A DNA stretch of 64,000 nt from Puffinus mauretanicus (taxonomy: Eukaryota; Chordata; Aves; Procellariiformes; Procellariidae). Below the pieces are notes generated by a model that was given only the letters and a program-made list of their open reading frames with translations, searched no databases and had not been told where the DNA came from. A program made the position numbers and the translations under genes. Within the stretch, counting starts at the first letter, position 1. Each line of letters starts with the position of its first letter. The stretch lies in the NCBI GenBank assembly GCA_023333565.1, contig JAJKFH010002749.1:682001-746000 (forward strand). The letters run 5' to 3'. Shown piece after piece: positions 41,840-54,856 of the stretch.

Positions 41840-42635
41840 AGAATCATAGAATTGTTTGGATTGGAAAAGACCCTTAAAATCATCGAGTCGCACCGTTAAC
41901 CTAACACCGCCCAGTCCACCACTAAACCGTGTCCCTAAGTGCCTCATCTACACGTCTTTTAAATACTGCCAGGGATGGTGACTCAACCACTTCCCTGGCC
42001 AGCCTGTTCCAAGGCCTGACCACTCTTTCAATAAAGAAATTTCTCCTAATGTCCAATCTAAACCTCCCCTGGCGCAACTTGAGGCCATTTCCTCTCATCC
42101 TATCGCTGTTACTTGGGAGAAGAAACCAACCCCCACCTCGCTACAACCTCCTTTCAGGTAGTTGTAGAGCGCAATGAGGTCTCCCCTCAGCCTCCTCTTC
42201 TCCAGACTAAACAACCCCAGTTCCCTCAGCCGCTCCTCATCAGACTTGTGCTCCAGGCCCTTCACCAGCTTCGTTGCCCTTCTCTGGACACGCTCCAGCA
42301 CCTCACGTCCTCTTGTGTGGGGCCCAAACTGAACAGGATTCAGGTCGGCCTCACACCGCGTACGGGGCACGTCTCTCCTGCTGGCCACACTATTTCTGAT
42401 ACAGGCCAGGATGCCGTTGGCCTTCTTGGCCACCTGGGCACACTGCCGGCTCATGTTCAGCCGGCTGTCGACCAGCACCCCAGGTCCTTTTCCTCTGGGC
42501 AGCTTTCCAGCCACTCTTCCCCAAGCCTGTAGCGTTGCCTGGGGTTGTTGTGGCCGAAGTGCAGGACCCGGCACTTGGCCTTGTTGAACCTCATACAGTT
42601 GGCCTCAGCCCATCGACCCAGCCTGTCCAGGTCCC
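41840..42635 (-). mobile_element. CR1 LINE fragment, antisense (copy 2)
   Basis: Read on the minus strand, this is the C-terminal part of CR1 ORF2 plus the 3' end, which closes with ATTCTATGATTCTGT. Visible protein pieces are [50 protein letters not shown] and [15 protein letters not shown], all typical of the region after the reverse transcriptase core. Several small deletions lie between about 42300 and 42370. A one-base loss in a C run at 42478-42481 shifts the frame. The same loss is present in copy 4. Similarity stops sharply after GGTCCCT at 42635. The copy is dead and lies antisense to PALM2, about 7 kb before exon 2. Confidence 0.93.
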
Positions 42636-45600
42636 TAAGCACAAGCCTGTTCAATATATGAGAAACAAAGCACTTCCCTAACGTCCAGGCTCTCCTGTTT
42701 ACTCCCTGGCCGGGGTCTGCCTCTGTGAATTAAATCTATTTTGTGTCCAAAACCAACATGCCAAGACATTTCTTGCATGCTGTGGCAAGCTGTCAATTTA
42801 AAGGGAGTCAACCCTTGTGAAGGCAACCTCCAGTTTAAACCAGTTTCACAAGAGAGGAGATGAAGGGCATACCTGATCATTAACTGTTCACCTTGTCTCC
42901 AATCTCTCCTTAGCTTCCTGCTGTGCATACAACCGTGGAAAGAGCAAGCATGAGGAAGAAAGCTAAACCCAGCCCTTATCTTTTAGGTGGCTTTCACCTG
43001 CTTACCTCAGGCATTTATCTGCTGCACCTGTGCAATTGGCAACTCCTGTTGTTCATTCCTAAATAACCCATCTGCTTGTTGCTCGGCATGATGGAAATGG
43101 CCACGGCTTTGTCCTAAGATTTGTGGGTATGTGGAAGATACATTGCAGCAGCATCTTGTACTCCTGCTGTCCTTGCCTCCCACCTAGAACTTTCCAACAT
43201 ACAATTTGCTTTGTTCGGGTAGGGAGACGGTCCAGTAAGTTGAGCCACCAAGGTCCTAGGCACTTAGAACATTTGAAATTATGAATCTGTGGTTCAGGTA
43301 ATACGTCTCCTGCACAGGGAGACTGTAAGAGTGAAAAAGGGTGGCAGTTTCTTAGGTGCTACATAGGAACACAGAGTGCAGTTTCGTGAAGTTCAGAAGC
43401 TGGATTCCAGTATACAGACACAGGAAAATTGTCCTTGGCTCATGTTTTAAGCGACACAAAGCTTAGCTAGGTGGCCACGGGTTTCAGGGGAGTGGGGCAG
43501 AGACAGTCTTGCAAGAAAATGCAGGAGCAAAGCCGATAGCTTACATTTATGTGTTGTTGATGGTATAACTGCAAAGAAAAACGGATCTCAGAAATGGTTA
43601 AGTACAGGCTGTGGTTCAGCTGGGAGCAGGGTAGGAGAGGAGCTGCAGGAGGACTCATTCCCATAATCTGAAACAACACATATTTCCCAGTGCTCGAAAC
43701 AGGAGACCAGACAAGCCTCCAGCTCGCAATTATGGAGGCTGTGTGGCTACCCTTAACAACAAGATTTTCACTGAGCACAGTCATGCCAGTGCATATGGTG
43801 ATCGAGTTTGATACACTTGGCAGAACGATGGGCTCCACCTTCTTGTACTGGCAGCAAGTAATGAAAGTGGGCATTGATGATCCAAAAGGAGCAGGCATCC
43901 TGCCACCAGCCTTCGAGGTGTGTTTATTCTGCCGTAACAGTGTTTCTCCTTCAGTCCGGCCTCTTCTGGTGCTGTGATTTCTATTGTCTGCTGTTTACAA
44001 CAGCAGAAAACATTTAGAACTGCATTTTGCAAAGTGCTGTCAGCACTGGGCTGCATCGTTGCAACTGGTAGGGATGGTTGCTGTCAGGAGAGTTTCCCAC
44101 TCTTCAAACGCAACAGGAATATAAAAGAACTGTCCAGACAGGAATGAAGCAGGTTGGGAAAAAAAAGAAAGGTTAGCAGAACCCAGATGCTCCTTTTCCC
44201 CCGGAGTTCTGGATGTCCCTGAACTGGCAACAGAAAAATGAAGTGTCAGCAGCTCTTTTGCTTGTTTGTTTCCTTACTTGCTGCCTTAAAATCTGTGAGC
44301 TTTAAATAAACAGGGAATAGTATCTGACAACTGTGCCGAGTGGACAAAATAATGTCTTGTTGAAGAAATTCACGTGATTCTTTGAAGACAATTCTTTGTA
44401 ACTGTTTTCCTTGTTTTGAAGCAGATTATAATTTTCCTCCGCCTGTGCCATTTTTGGGTTCATTTGTTTTGTGTTGGCACGACAGACACGAGCTCATCCT
44501 CTTCCACCCGCTCCTCCATGGCGGGCTGGACACTTGCTTGGCATGCAGGATGAAGCCAACGGGAAACCTTTTCATTGAAACTACCGGTGGTAGCTCCTCC
44601 AGTGTCGTGCTGCCCATCTCCTCAAGGGTCACAAGATCCCCATCGGGTTTTTTGTTGAGCTGGGAATTTTTTTGTTTTTCCCACCATGTTCTGCTGGATA
44701 CCTGCACCATAAGCCTTAGCCTGCTGTCAGATCTGGGCATGTATTTTCCCAGTGAGGTCAATCAAGTAGTGTTTAGTTTCTGTGCTGCTCCGTGGAGTGC
44801 TTTCTGCACGCGTCTGAGCTCGCTTTAAACCAAAGAAATCAGGTGCTTCTGCCAGTGCAAGGGGAGCAGAGGACTTTAACAAGGCTTTCCTGCCCCAAGG
44901 ATTTACATGGCTGTAGAGGTGCGTGTTTCTCCTCAGTTATGACTCTCTGAGCTGAATAATCTCTGTATCCTTCCACACTGTGCAGGCAGATTTCTAAACA
45001 AGAAGGAAAATGATTTTGTAATGGAAAATTGAAGTATTCTGTGACTGCAGTGTCAAAGGGAAGCGTTTTGGTATAACTTGTTTTTTCCAAGGCCTTATGT
45101 TTGCTTTGGGGTTTTTTTTGTTGGTTTGTGGTTGTTTGAGGTTTTTTGGCTGGAACAGTTTGACAAGTCTGACACTAAACTGTAGGTTATTTTGATCAAA
45201 TGTAACACAAGATTCAGACAAAAACTCTTGCACCTCTTCTCTGATAAATGAAAAATCAGTGATGTTAGGATGAGCACGAGAGAAGGACAACCATACAAAA
45301 ACTTAACAAAGTACCTCTACACCTTTAAAACCATCTGTGGTTCAGAGGCTTCCTGAACCAGATGTAATTGCAGTTTGTGTAGTAACCGTCGCAGTATTCC
45401 TTCCCTCTGACTGTCCCCAGGCTCCCCTGGGACCCCCATCACCTTGTAGCGTCCACAGCATCCTGAGATGAATTTCCACAGCAGACCCATGCCTTGGCTT
45501 CAAACCTGCACCATCCAATTTCACTTGACGCCCCTTTTTTCTTACAAGGGAAGACAGAGTGAGCAGTCGATGCCCACTGGCCGTCTCCATGCCACCACTC

Positions 45601-48600
45601 ATGATTTTACAGATCTCCATTTTGTCCTCCTGACACCTCTCTCTCTTCCAAGTGGATGGGGTCTTACTGATTATCGGATATATTTGGTTTTTAGCAATAG
45701 GAAGGTGGCACTGGCCGCCTTTAGTGCTAAGCAGCAATTACTTCCTTTCCGAAATCAAGCTTCTTGGAAAAGGAAATAAATTTATAGTTTCCATGTTGCA
45801 CATCCGTGTGTGAATGCCTGAGTACAAATCTCATTTTTCTTTGAACAGGATTCAGGGTGTGAGTAACCTTGCCATTTGACCTGTGTTCTTTTCCCATCAT
45901 TTGGGTCTGAGAATAAAAAAATCAAGTACTTTCACTTTCACATTTTCCTAGTATTTTTTGGTGAAGGGAGGGATGTAGAGTTTGAATCTCATTTTACTTG
46001 TGAACATTCCAAATATTCAGAGTGTCCTGGGTGTACCGCCCAAATGGTACTCCTCTACCATTTCGGAAAGGTAACGATCCGTGATGAGTATCTGTATTGT
46101 TAAAAAAGCAGACCCTCAGATAGATACAAATTTTTTCTTTTAAACCTACCACATTCACAGTAAAACTGGTTTCAGTGCTTGTTTTCTCCACCTCTTTTTA
46201 ACCTAGTTTCTATAATCCCTTCACTTCTTGAAAAAAAACCCCAACACTTGGTGTTCACAGACACAGAATAGCTTCAAGGTGTGCATACGTGTTTGACATC
46301 CCAGCCGACAGTTTCCACTACCCCTGTCAAAAGGCACAGGAACTGTACAAAATCCGGTCATCTTGCATATACCCAAGCATCCTCCTGGCTCCTGCCTTCT
46401 CCCTATGGCTTGAGCTCCACGCCTCCTGGCCCAGGGGAGGAGATCAGGGATGTTCTTGGGGATTACTTCTTGGAGGCAATTAGTGTTAACCGCTAGCTGA
46501 AGCAGTGATGGATTACTCCCTGCGTTGTAGGAAAAAAGAGGACATACATTTAACTGAAGCTGTCCGGAGTGAACCTGTTTGTTTAAAGAGAGCACTTTAT
46601 TTTCTTGGTGCTGGGACCCTTAGTAACTTAGTAACTTAACAGGCATACTTGGGAAAAAGCTATCTACAAGTAGATGAACAGAGCAATAAGGAACATTTAC
46701 TGGCTTCACGTAGAAAAGTGCCTTAACAAATGCTCAGATGTAAGCATGTGCTTTGCTTCCCAGTGTTTTCAGTAAAGTCCTGAATCAGAGGCCTGCTTAA
46801 GTGGGGGTTGGTTTCATCTACTGGGTGTCTAAAGTCTTTGACATGCTGATTTTGCTGGGATTTTTGTCAGCCAGTCCAGTCTTCTACCACATTTTTTCAG
46901 AACATACCCATATAAACCAGGAACACATATAGTTACAACCTTTCGTGACTGGGAGAAACCTAAATTGAATGTGATCTACTGACCTGAAGGTGAAACTTCC
47001 TGATAGCTAATTACCAATGCTGTGATGTACACAATCTTCAGAGAAAAAAAATTAGTTTTGCTGTCATACTCCTCAGCCATAGCTGTGATACAAAATCGGA
47101 GGGCGGAGGCGTGCAGTCAGGCTGCCTGAAAGCCAGTGAAATGGAAACGTGAGCAATATTCCAATTTAACTCCACAGAAACCCACTAGTTAGTAAGTAGT
47201 TCAAGTATTTTAGTTCCTGCTGTGTTGCTGCCTACAGGGAAAATACTCTAAGTGCTTTCCCTTTCTCACAAAGAAAAGAAGTTTCCATCTATGTTTTATA
47301 AGGCTGTCTTGTCACATCCATTATACAGCATGACACAACCAGCCAGAGGAGGTACTGTGGTAATTTCCATCATGTGTTTTGTGAGAAGGTTTTTTTATTT
47401 TTATATATATACACATAAATATATATAAAAAAAACATATGTATGTAGATACACACATATAAATGTAGGTCAGTTAACTGTGAAGATGTAGGTGCCTTATT
47501 CTGGCCTGTGGAGTGTCAGATGTGGGGTGTTAATGCCAACATATGTGAAATCCAGACATTCTCTCCTCTGGCCAGCTTGGCACAAGCAGGGCAGAATTAT
47601 CCTTATTCTGAGAATATTAGGCCATTAACTGGAACAGCTTTTAGAACTACTTTGTTCTGGTCCATGACTGGCCAGCTATTTGAGGAAATAGCAAAGAACA
47701 AATTTTGTTTTTCAGTCTCCAAAGTACGCTGTTAATATCGCAGAATGAAGAAAATGGCAAGAAAGATCCCGAACAATGTTGGATTTTTTTAACCCCTGAG
47801 CCATCCAATATCCTGTTCCATTCAAAAATGCCAAGGGGAGATGAGGATTGGAGGAGTGATAGGAGGGATGATCCACAGACTATCAATTTTATATAAGGAA
47901 GGATTTTTAAAGGTGCATGCATAAATTTTGTATGCCTGTGTGTGCACAAACGCAAACTATCTTGTGCATGTACAGAGCATGAGATGTCAAGTTTTCAGCT
48001 GAAGACAGGCACCATTTGTGACATTTTAGTTGTCCAATTTTCCTATTCCAAAACAACTTCAGCAGAGTATTTTTGTTCAGCAGTAATATTCTTACATACT
48101 TCATACAGTGGGGAATATGTGTGTGTAGATGTAGATATACACAAAAAATCAGCATATAAGACTGTGCAGTGTATTACAGAACTGCTTGACATAGGCATCA
48201 TTTGACTACTTTGCCTCTTCTCAGTTCATTACTCCAGCCCTCCCATCACCGGTCTGATGGCTCACTCTTCAGCAGGAGTGGTCCAGACAATTATCTAGCT
48301 CCATGTTTTGCTTTGTTTTGAGTGAGCCTGGCATTAAAAAAAAAAAAAAGTTTCCTGATCTTCCTTGTCAATGTAATGCTTTCACTCAACATGCCCTAGT
48401 TTGAGGACCAATATAAACACAGTTAATTTCTGCATAGGCAGCATCTTATTGTATGCCCCTTGAGGATGAGGCATGAAGGTTTGAAATCCCTGGAAAGTGG
48501 AGAATTCCCAGAGCATCAGTAGGGCACCTAGAAATGAGACAGAAAAATTACTTTGGGGACTTAAGGAATCCCCGAATGTCTTCAAGCCCAACCTTATAGC

Positions 48601-49623
48601 TATTGAAATATTTAAATAACAAAAACATGCTTTCACGGGTGGGGAATAAAAACTGTTGTTCCAGTAAAAACTGAGGCTGGTACGCTTACTTGACTGCCTC
48701 CATTTACTACTCAGTATTTCTGTCTTGGCTGCAAAATCTAAAATGAGAAAAGACCTCCGGGAGAGGGAAACTGATCTGGGCTGGGGATGGGTGAGGAGAA
48801 ACGCTCTCCACAAGGTGCACAAGACTGACGAAAGGCAAACAGTTGATCCTTCCTAAGAGGAAGGTGTTGCAGGGGAGAAAAGCAGGTCGTTCTCCTCTTG
48901 AAACACCTGAAAGAGTCTGCTGCCTGCTGAAGGGAGCAGCCTGGGCACGGACGAGTGGCCGTGTTAATGAACGTGACCGTGAAGACCCTCAGCTGTGGAA
49001 ATGACCGTGCTGTCCTTGGTGCCACTCCGTCAGCCCAGCTTCTGGGAGCCAGTAAGGGCCAGCTGCTCTTCTGTGCTGGTGCCTTGAATGCTAAACAAAG
49101 CCAGCTGGGGGGTTATCTGTCCCATTTGCTTTGCAGGTAAACCCCATGCAATCTGGCTGAAACACCTTCTCCCCATTGAGCCAGGGGAAAGCCTTACCAC
49201 CAACCTCGCCGGGATAAAACAAGGTCTGCAACCCAGCTCCCTTCCTCCGTGATGCCACCCACCGCTTTTGTGTCGCCTTACTGTCACACAATTACACCAC
49301 GCAATCCGTGTTTTTGGCCCAGTATCTCAAATGCAAAAGCACATCTTTGTCCCTTTAACTTCTCTCTCAGCATTTATGCCTGTTTTCTCCCCTCCTCTGG
49401 GACTGTGCACTCTGTTGCTGCTCCAGCTGCCGGGAGCGAGCGAGGAGAATTTCTCGTGCTGGCGAGTGACTGGCTAGTCTGGGGCTGGTGTCTTCCCAGG
49501 ACGCGGCTGTTTGCAGACCAGCAGGCAGAGGAGCAGGTGAAATGGGACTGGTGACATCTGTACAGATGCGTTTGACTGCTTACATGCTCTTACGAATCCG
49601 CTACCCTTAAAGCCTCCGTTTCT
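42636..49623. other. Intron 1 sequence between CR1 copy 2 and exon 2
   Basis: No gene was recognised. A stretch around 44380-44830 is open on both strands (148 codons forward, 111 codons reverse), but neither translation resembles a known family. Simple repeats are an A/T-rich TATA-like tract at 47390-47464 and 14 A residues at 48336-48349. Confidence 0.5.
47390..47464. repeat. A/T-rich low-complexity tract with TATATA and ACATAT units
   Basis: About 75 bases are built almost only from A and T with scattered C and G, including TATATATATACACATA and ATATATATAAAAAAAA. It is probably a decayed dinucleotide microsatellite. Confidence 0.7.
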
Positions 49624-49670
49624 CTGATGAGATCTCTCTCTCTCTCTCTCTCTCAAATTATTTTTCCAAG
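49624..49670 (+). promoter_or_regulatory. PALM2: PALM2 exon 2 splice acceptor with (TC)11 tract
   Basis: A branch-point-like CTGAT lies at 49624-49628, with its A 43 bases before the intron end. It is followed by an uninterrupted (TC)11 microsatellite at 49633-49654, then AAATTATTTTTCCAAG ending in AG at 49670. The microsatellite supplies most of the polypyrimidine tract. Its length is likely to vary between individuals, which could tune use of this in-frame exon; the effect is inferred. Confidence 0.75.
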
Positions 49671-49751
49671 GAGAAAAGGAAAAGGCAGACAGAAATAGAA
49701 GGCAAGAGACAACAGCTTGAGGACCAGATACTTCAGCTGCAGCATTTCAAG
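49671..49751 (+). CDS. PALM2: Paralemmin-2, coding exon 2 (residues 16-42)
   Basis: These 81 bases encode 27 residues, starting EKRKRQTEIEGKRQQL and ending LQLQHFK. They continue the paralemmin N-terminus directly after LQAIA of exon 1. The segment is the first part of the family's charged coiled coil, rich in K, R, E and Q with leucines at heptad-like spacing. The TEIEGKRQQL stretch favours PALM2; paralemmin-1 has a related but different sequence. The exon is phase 0 at both ends, bounded by AG at 49669-49670 and GTAAGG at 49752-49757. Skipping it would therefore keep the frame but delete 27 residues of the coiled coil. Following exons, expected to encode the KWLL-containing conserved segment, lie beyond the window. 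Confidence 0.94.
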
Positions 49752-50142
49752 GTAAGGGATTGATGCCAGAAACGATGGATTGACTAAATCTGTTCATTAT
49801 TAGACATGCAGATCACACGTCTGAAAGCTGGGAAGAGCCCGCTCCGACATGAAGCAGCTTTCACTGCCGGAGCCTGTCTCTTGCAGTGATCATGTCCTGT
49901 CTGCTTTTCATTCTGTGTGTTTCATGCACAGGACCATGTTGCAGAAACGGCTTAGGAGCATGGAGTCGGGAGGGTGTGAGCGCAGGCAGCACGGCGGTGC
50001 TGTTATTATTAAACACTGTTATTTATTATACATAATGGTAAGACACCAATCGCTGTGGATTGGGTGTGCACTGCATGGCTTCAGTGAACACTTTCTGCCT
50101 GCAGAGCTGCGTTGGATTTTTCTGGTGCCTGTCATTAGGTTT

Positions 50143-50200
50143 TGTGTGTGTGTGTGTGTTGCAGAGGGTGTGTTAGTTAGCATGCATGCATGTGTGTGTA
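50143..50200. repeat. (TG)n run plus CATG/TG alternating tract
   Basis: TG dinucleotides repeat at 50143-50159. After a short break a perfect 21-bp alternating purine-pyrimidine stretch follows at 50180-50200 (GCATGCATGCATGTGTGTGT then A). It lies about 400 bases after exon 2. Confidence 0.8.
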
Positions 50201-51822
50201 AAGCTTTAATTGTAGGATGAAGCTATTAGGCGTACATGGCATAATAAAATGGGCATGTATGCACATGCAGGGAGGGTGTTGATGCATAGGTGTGTGTTTA
50301 CATGGAGAGGCGCCTTGATATTTAGCAGGGTGCCAAGCAGCCCCAGTCCCTTTTGGACTCCATGACAGCTGCAGATAGCATCGTTTGAAAGCCATCCTGG
50401 TTATTTCTATCATTTATCCTTCCTGTCAGTAGCAGAGTTTGTCTTTACATTTGTGCATAGCAAAAAAAAGAACAAAAACGTGCATGTGATCTTTTTGTAA
50501 CCAGTGCGCATTTGTGGGTCAAATCTCATTAGATTAGTTCAGGGCCCGAGGAATTTCAGTGATTAAAATACACGAAAAAGATGATCAGGACTGGACAGTT
50601 TGTCCTTGTAGCAAGTAAGCTGGGCGGTGGTTTTGAAAATAAGATATTTAGGTTGCAATAGTATGTGTGTGTGTGTGAACAGTGCACCCGCGTTGGGGAG
50701 ATGGTGCGCAGAATATCTTCTCTGCCCACGCATGCACTCAAAGACCAGACTTCAAGTAATGCTACAGACAGGATCCTTCTTCTGCCTCTCCAAGCCTCTG
50801 CCATCATGTTCTGTAAACTATTCCTCATCTTCTGGTAAACATGATGCAGTTAAGCCCAAGTAATTGATTGCAGCCTACACAAATGCTCCATCACGTTCAC
50901 CATAATTCTGTGGATGTCACAGATTGTCTTTGGTGTTATCACTCAATGATGTGATTGTATTTCTGTGGGGCAACAGAAGTTGCCATTTCATTCAGGCTGC
51001 ATTGACTACAGGCAAGGGAGAATTTCTTCTGACGATTGTAGGTTGATGAAGCAGGGCAGTAAGATGCCTTTCCAGTGCCTTCATGATGCTTGCTTTTTTT
51101 CTTTTTGCTATAAAGCTGAAGACTTCTTTTATCATGTTAACTGTTTCCAAGCTAGCTGAATTATGCTTTTTCATGAAATTCTTTAAGCAGAGCCTTTTGA
51201 AAAGCCAATTCTGGCAATTCTCTACTTCATCTGATTTATTTTTATATAGCTGTTGCTAAACTGAATTTTATCATCAACCGTAGGGAAAAGTAAAACCTTT
51301 CAAGGTGGTGCAGTGGGTTCAGCCCCTCGGCTGGTGTAAAGTGGCACTGACTTCAGCCCTGCTACGCTGATTGCCACTAGTGGAGGTTCGGTCTTGCTGC
51401 ATGGATTTCTTAAGTGACACACATGAAAATTAACTATTTCCCTTTATCATTTAGCTCACAGCCTGGAGCAAGAGCAGTAATCATGCAGGAAGCTAAGGGG
51501 AGATCAGGGCACAGAAATTTAAAATGGCAGCTTTCTTAGCTAAAAGCACAGCCAGACTTAAGGTGTGTAATGCTGGGTGCGAGGATGATCATCAAGATAT
51601 GATAGAAGCTTCTCGACCTCTCCATTCAGTGGCATCGTCATCAGAGGAGAAGTGTGTTGCTTTTACTGGAGTGTGCAGTACTGGAGTACTGTACCACCAA
51701 ACAGCTGTCTGCTGGGAGACCTGCATGAGGTGATGGTAGAGGTCTATCCGGGATTGCAGAGTTCATCCTCATTGCAGCTAGGCTCTTCCTAAACAGAGGA
51801 AGGGCAGTTACTCCACAGGCCT

Positions 51823-51823
51823 A

Positions 51824-51855
<32 letters not shown>

Positions 51856-51856
51856 T
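51823..51856. repeat. A-rich run, A18 then GAAAA units
   Basis: Eighteen A residues are followed by three GAAAA-type units. It could be a decayed retroposon tail, but no retroposon body was recognised before it. Confidence 0.75.
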
Positions 51857-54856
51857 AGAGGCACTAGCTGAGGGTATTTCCCTTTCTCTGTGGAGACAGA
51901 CCAAGCAAACTGCATTTTCTTTTCATGCTTTGTTCAGTGTTCTGGTTACTTAGTGGGGCGCTGACCAAAATGGCATTTGGCCTGCCAGCCTGCTTTGTTC
52001 ATTTGAAAAGCTGTGTATCCTCCCCCATCTCCCCAAGGCTCTCCCTCACCTCACCCTGGTTGCTCTGAGCCTCTGCAAACCAGGGGCTCCAAGTTTGCTA
52101 TGAATATAATCCCCCAGTTTGATATGGCCTCCCAGTCTGGCTCACACAGCCCAAAATATGTGCATCCATTTTCCTTCGGAAGTGCTAGGTAGAACAAGGT
52201 TCATTCCCTGAAATATGTGGATTTCCACTAATTCTGTGCAAGTCATAAATCCAGGTCAAAAAGACCAGGTTTGCCTAGGAAGCCCGTGTATTTGCTCAAA
52301 ATGCTGTGAGGTTGTCGACGTCAGTGTGGAGTGTAAGGACTTCATATCAGTGTTCAGTAAAATCTGCTGTGAAGAAACCTTTGAAAATAATATCTGGGTT
52401 AATCCTGTGTCTGCAGTATCTAGGTTGATCCCACAAGCATAACAGCTTGAGCTCACCCAAAGACATTCATGCCAGAACTCAATGGGTTTGGGTCGTTTCT
52501 GTGCGATGCCAGGGTAATATTCTTTTAAAAATACACTGTGAAATAGCATGTTTGGTTCCCTAATAAAGGTTATGGAAGCTACAGGGGTTCTGTTAATTTC
52601 AGACAATTTTATTCACATACGAAAAATATCTAATAGAAACAGTTTATTGCAAATGTTTATGCTGGATTGCCTACAGTTTTCAAGTTGCTGATGCCAATTA
52701 GACCCCTGGCAAAATGACTTAACTCTACTACCAGTTCATCCATTTTTCCCTTGTTACATACCTGGCTGAAAATAAGGGAATGGCAGCCACTGCCCTGTCA
52801 TTTTAGGCAGAACAGCCCAGGAAATGCTAGAGTTAGTAAATGGCAGCACTGAATGTGGACGAGGCTTTGGTAACACGTTTTGCGGAGGCTCCTGATAATG
52901 GGGCCAATGGCTTTATGGCTGAGGATGCCAGGACAAAAACGTGGCTCAGCTATTAATGGTATTTGTGAGTTTCTGCGTTAATCAAGTGAAACCCTTCAAG
53001 TGTGAAAGTCTGGAGCAGGAGAGAGTCTGGAGTAGCGTAGGCTCTAAAAACTGAATTCCCTCATTGCTGACAGTGAAAGCCATATCACCTCTTCTGTGAA
53101 TCACTGGAAAGCAGGGACGTTGGTGGGCATGGAGCATCCACGTGGTACTTTAGGGCCATTGGGGCACTCCATTGAAGGCAGGAGGTGTATTTGTCTATGT
53201 TACAATCAGATGCTTCATTGGAAAGGCCCTTGGTGTTGGAAAAGGTATAAGGGTGCTTTGAAGCCCCATTTTTGGAGACTGAATATGCTGTTTTTCTCTA
53301 ATAAGAGGCATTTTCAACAGCTCTCCTTACCTCTCACCTTCTTTAATCTTCAATATCAAAATAATCCTTCTTCTTTCATATAACACAAGTTGTGTCTAGT
53401 TTTGTTTTTTAAAAGTAGATAGCGTTTAAACTTCATGCATCGGAGTTCATTGGCCATACTCCTACAAATGGGGCTTGCCACGCCCATGGGAACTGGAGGT
53501 GTTACCAGCTTCTGTAGTTTGAAGTCAGAGAAGTGGGCAAAATTCACCTTGCGCAAACATACTGTCTGCAGTATCCATCAACATAATGTTGTTTCTTGAG
53601 GAAGGCAATAATTGATTTTCATTGATTAGTTGCACTGGAGATATAACCTACAAGCAACAGCTGCTTTTAAGAACTTGTTCAGCTAGGCAGCAGTTGGGCG
53701 GGCCCGTTTTAATGGAGATGTTTACTATTTCAAATAAACTCTAGGGTAGAAGTGTTTCTTCCAAGGTCTGGCTGCCTCTGTAGTTAGTTGAACAGAATTT
53801 CTATAGTTGTTTACTGTAGCTCTGTTTGGTGGCGGCTGGTAATAAAATAAACAGCACAAACCCTCCTAATTGAATGAAAAATGACTTCTCTGCTGTTACT
53901 TTAACTATTACAATAAATCCATTTACCACAGTTATTTTATTTCCGGAGCAGTATAAATACTAGGGACCTATTTCTGTTAACATCTGCTTCTTAAAGACTG
54001 CAGTTCATGAACACTTAATCTACAACATAATTACATCTTTACTCTGAAGCAAAGGAGAGCCTTTTTATGTTATAAAGATTTTGTTAGGGTTAGGTTTTAG
54101 CTGAAACTATCATATCTATAAATAAATTTTAATTTTATTATTCCACAGTTATGTTGCCATCCTCAATTTATTCTAGTCTTAAAATAACTGCTGTCAGAGA
54201 ATATAAATGGATATATCTATCTATCTAACCATATATGCATGCAACAGTGTGGAAAAACAGAGATAACTTTTGTGAATGAAGGAATCTTGTTATTCATTTA
54301 TGTTGAATTCCTTCGTGATTTTCAAGTAAATTAACCCTTAAACTGAATGGCGACTCAGTCAAGCACAGAAAAAATGTTTGATGATGTCATGGACAATCTC
54401 CATTCTCTACAGGGCCAGTGCAATAGCCCCCAAAACCTATTCTTTTTAACAGTCAAGCATTCTTTCCGGTATGTGATGTCTGCTATGATAGTCCCAGGCT
54501 GACCCTCTGTTTTTAATGTCCCGGAGCCCACCACACCTCTGTGAGACTGGAAGGTCCTGCCATGTCCATTTCCCAGCAGTTCTGGGGCATGGAGAGGTTA
54601 AGAGCTAATTTGGAGAGAAATTTCCATTTCCAGAGCATAGGGGACCCCTGTTCATCCCTTTCTATGCATTGGCATCTTTGGGCTGACGCCCACGTTACCC
54701 TGGCAAGCTCACCTCCCACCAGGATTTAAGCTGAAAAGTGAGAGGCTCTCTGCCTCTCTGCTAACCTGTTTTCTGATCCAGAAGAGAAATCCAGATCTGT
54801 TAGGTCAGAAAAGGAGTGGGAGAGGGAATACGGCTGCACAGCCTAAGGATTCCTCG

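Larger units (their letters stand above)
3204..49670 (+). other. PALM2: PALM2 intron 1 (46,467 bp)
   Basis: The intron runs from the GTAAGT donor after exon 1 to the CCAAG acceptor before exon 2, in phase 0. A very long first intron fits what is known of PALM2 in other vertebrates. It holds a CTG repeat, a solo LTR, two CR1 fragments on opposite strands, an unexplained direct repeat pair and several simple repeats, each listed separately. I found no nested gene. An alternative first exon or enhancer could lie inside, but none can be proved from sequence alone. Confidence 0.85.
49758..54856. other. Intron 2 sequence with simple repeats only
   Basis: This part contains a TG run (50143-50159), a CATG/TG tract (50180-50200) and an A-rich run (51823-51856). 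A long A/T-rich block lies near 53840-54170. No exon or transposon was recognised. Confidence 0.5.

Noticed and set aside
42113..42532. 139-codon forward ORF over CR1 copy 2
   Set aside because: It is the antisense shadow of the CR1 ORF2 remnant on the minus strand.
43690..43977. Possible exon or processed pseudogene, 95 codons
   Set aside because: The translation is not recognised and no poly-A tail or target duplication frames it.
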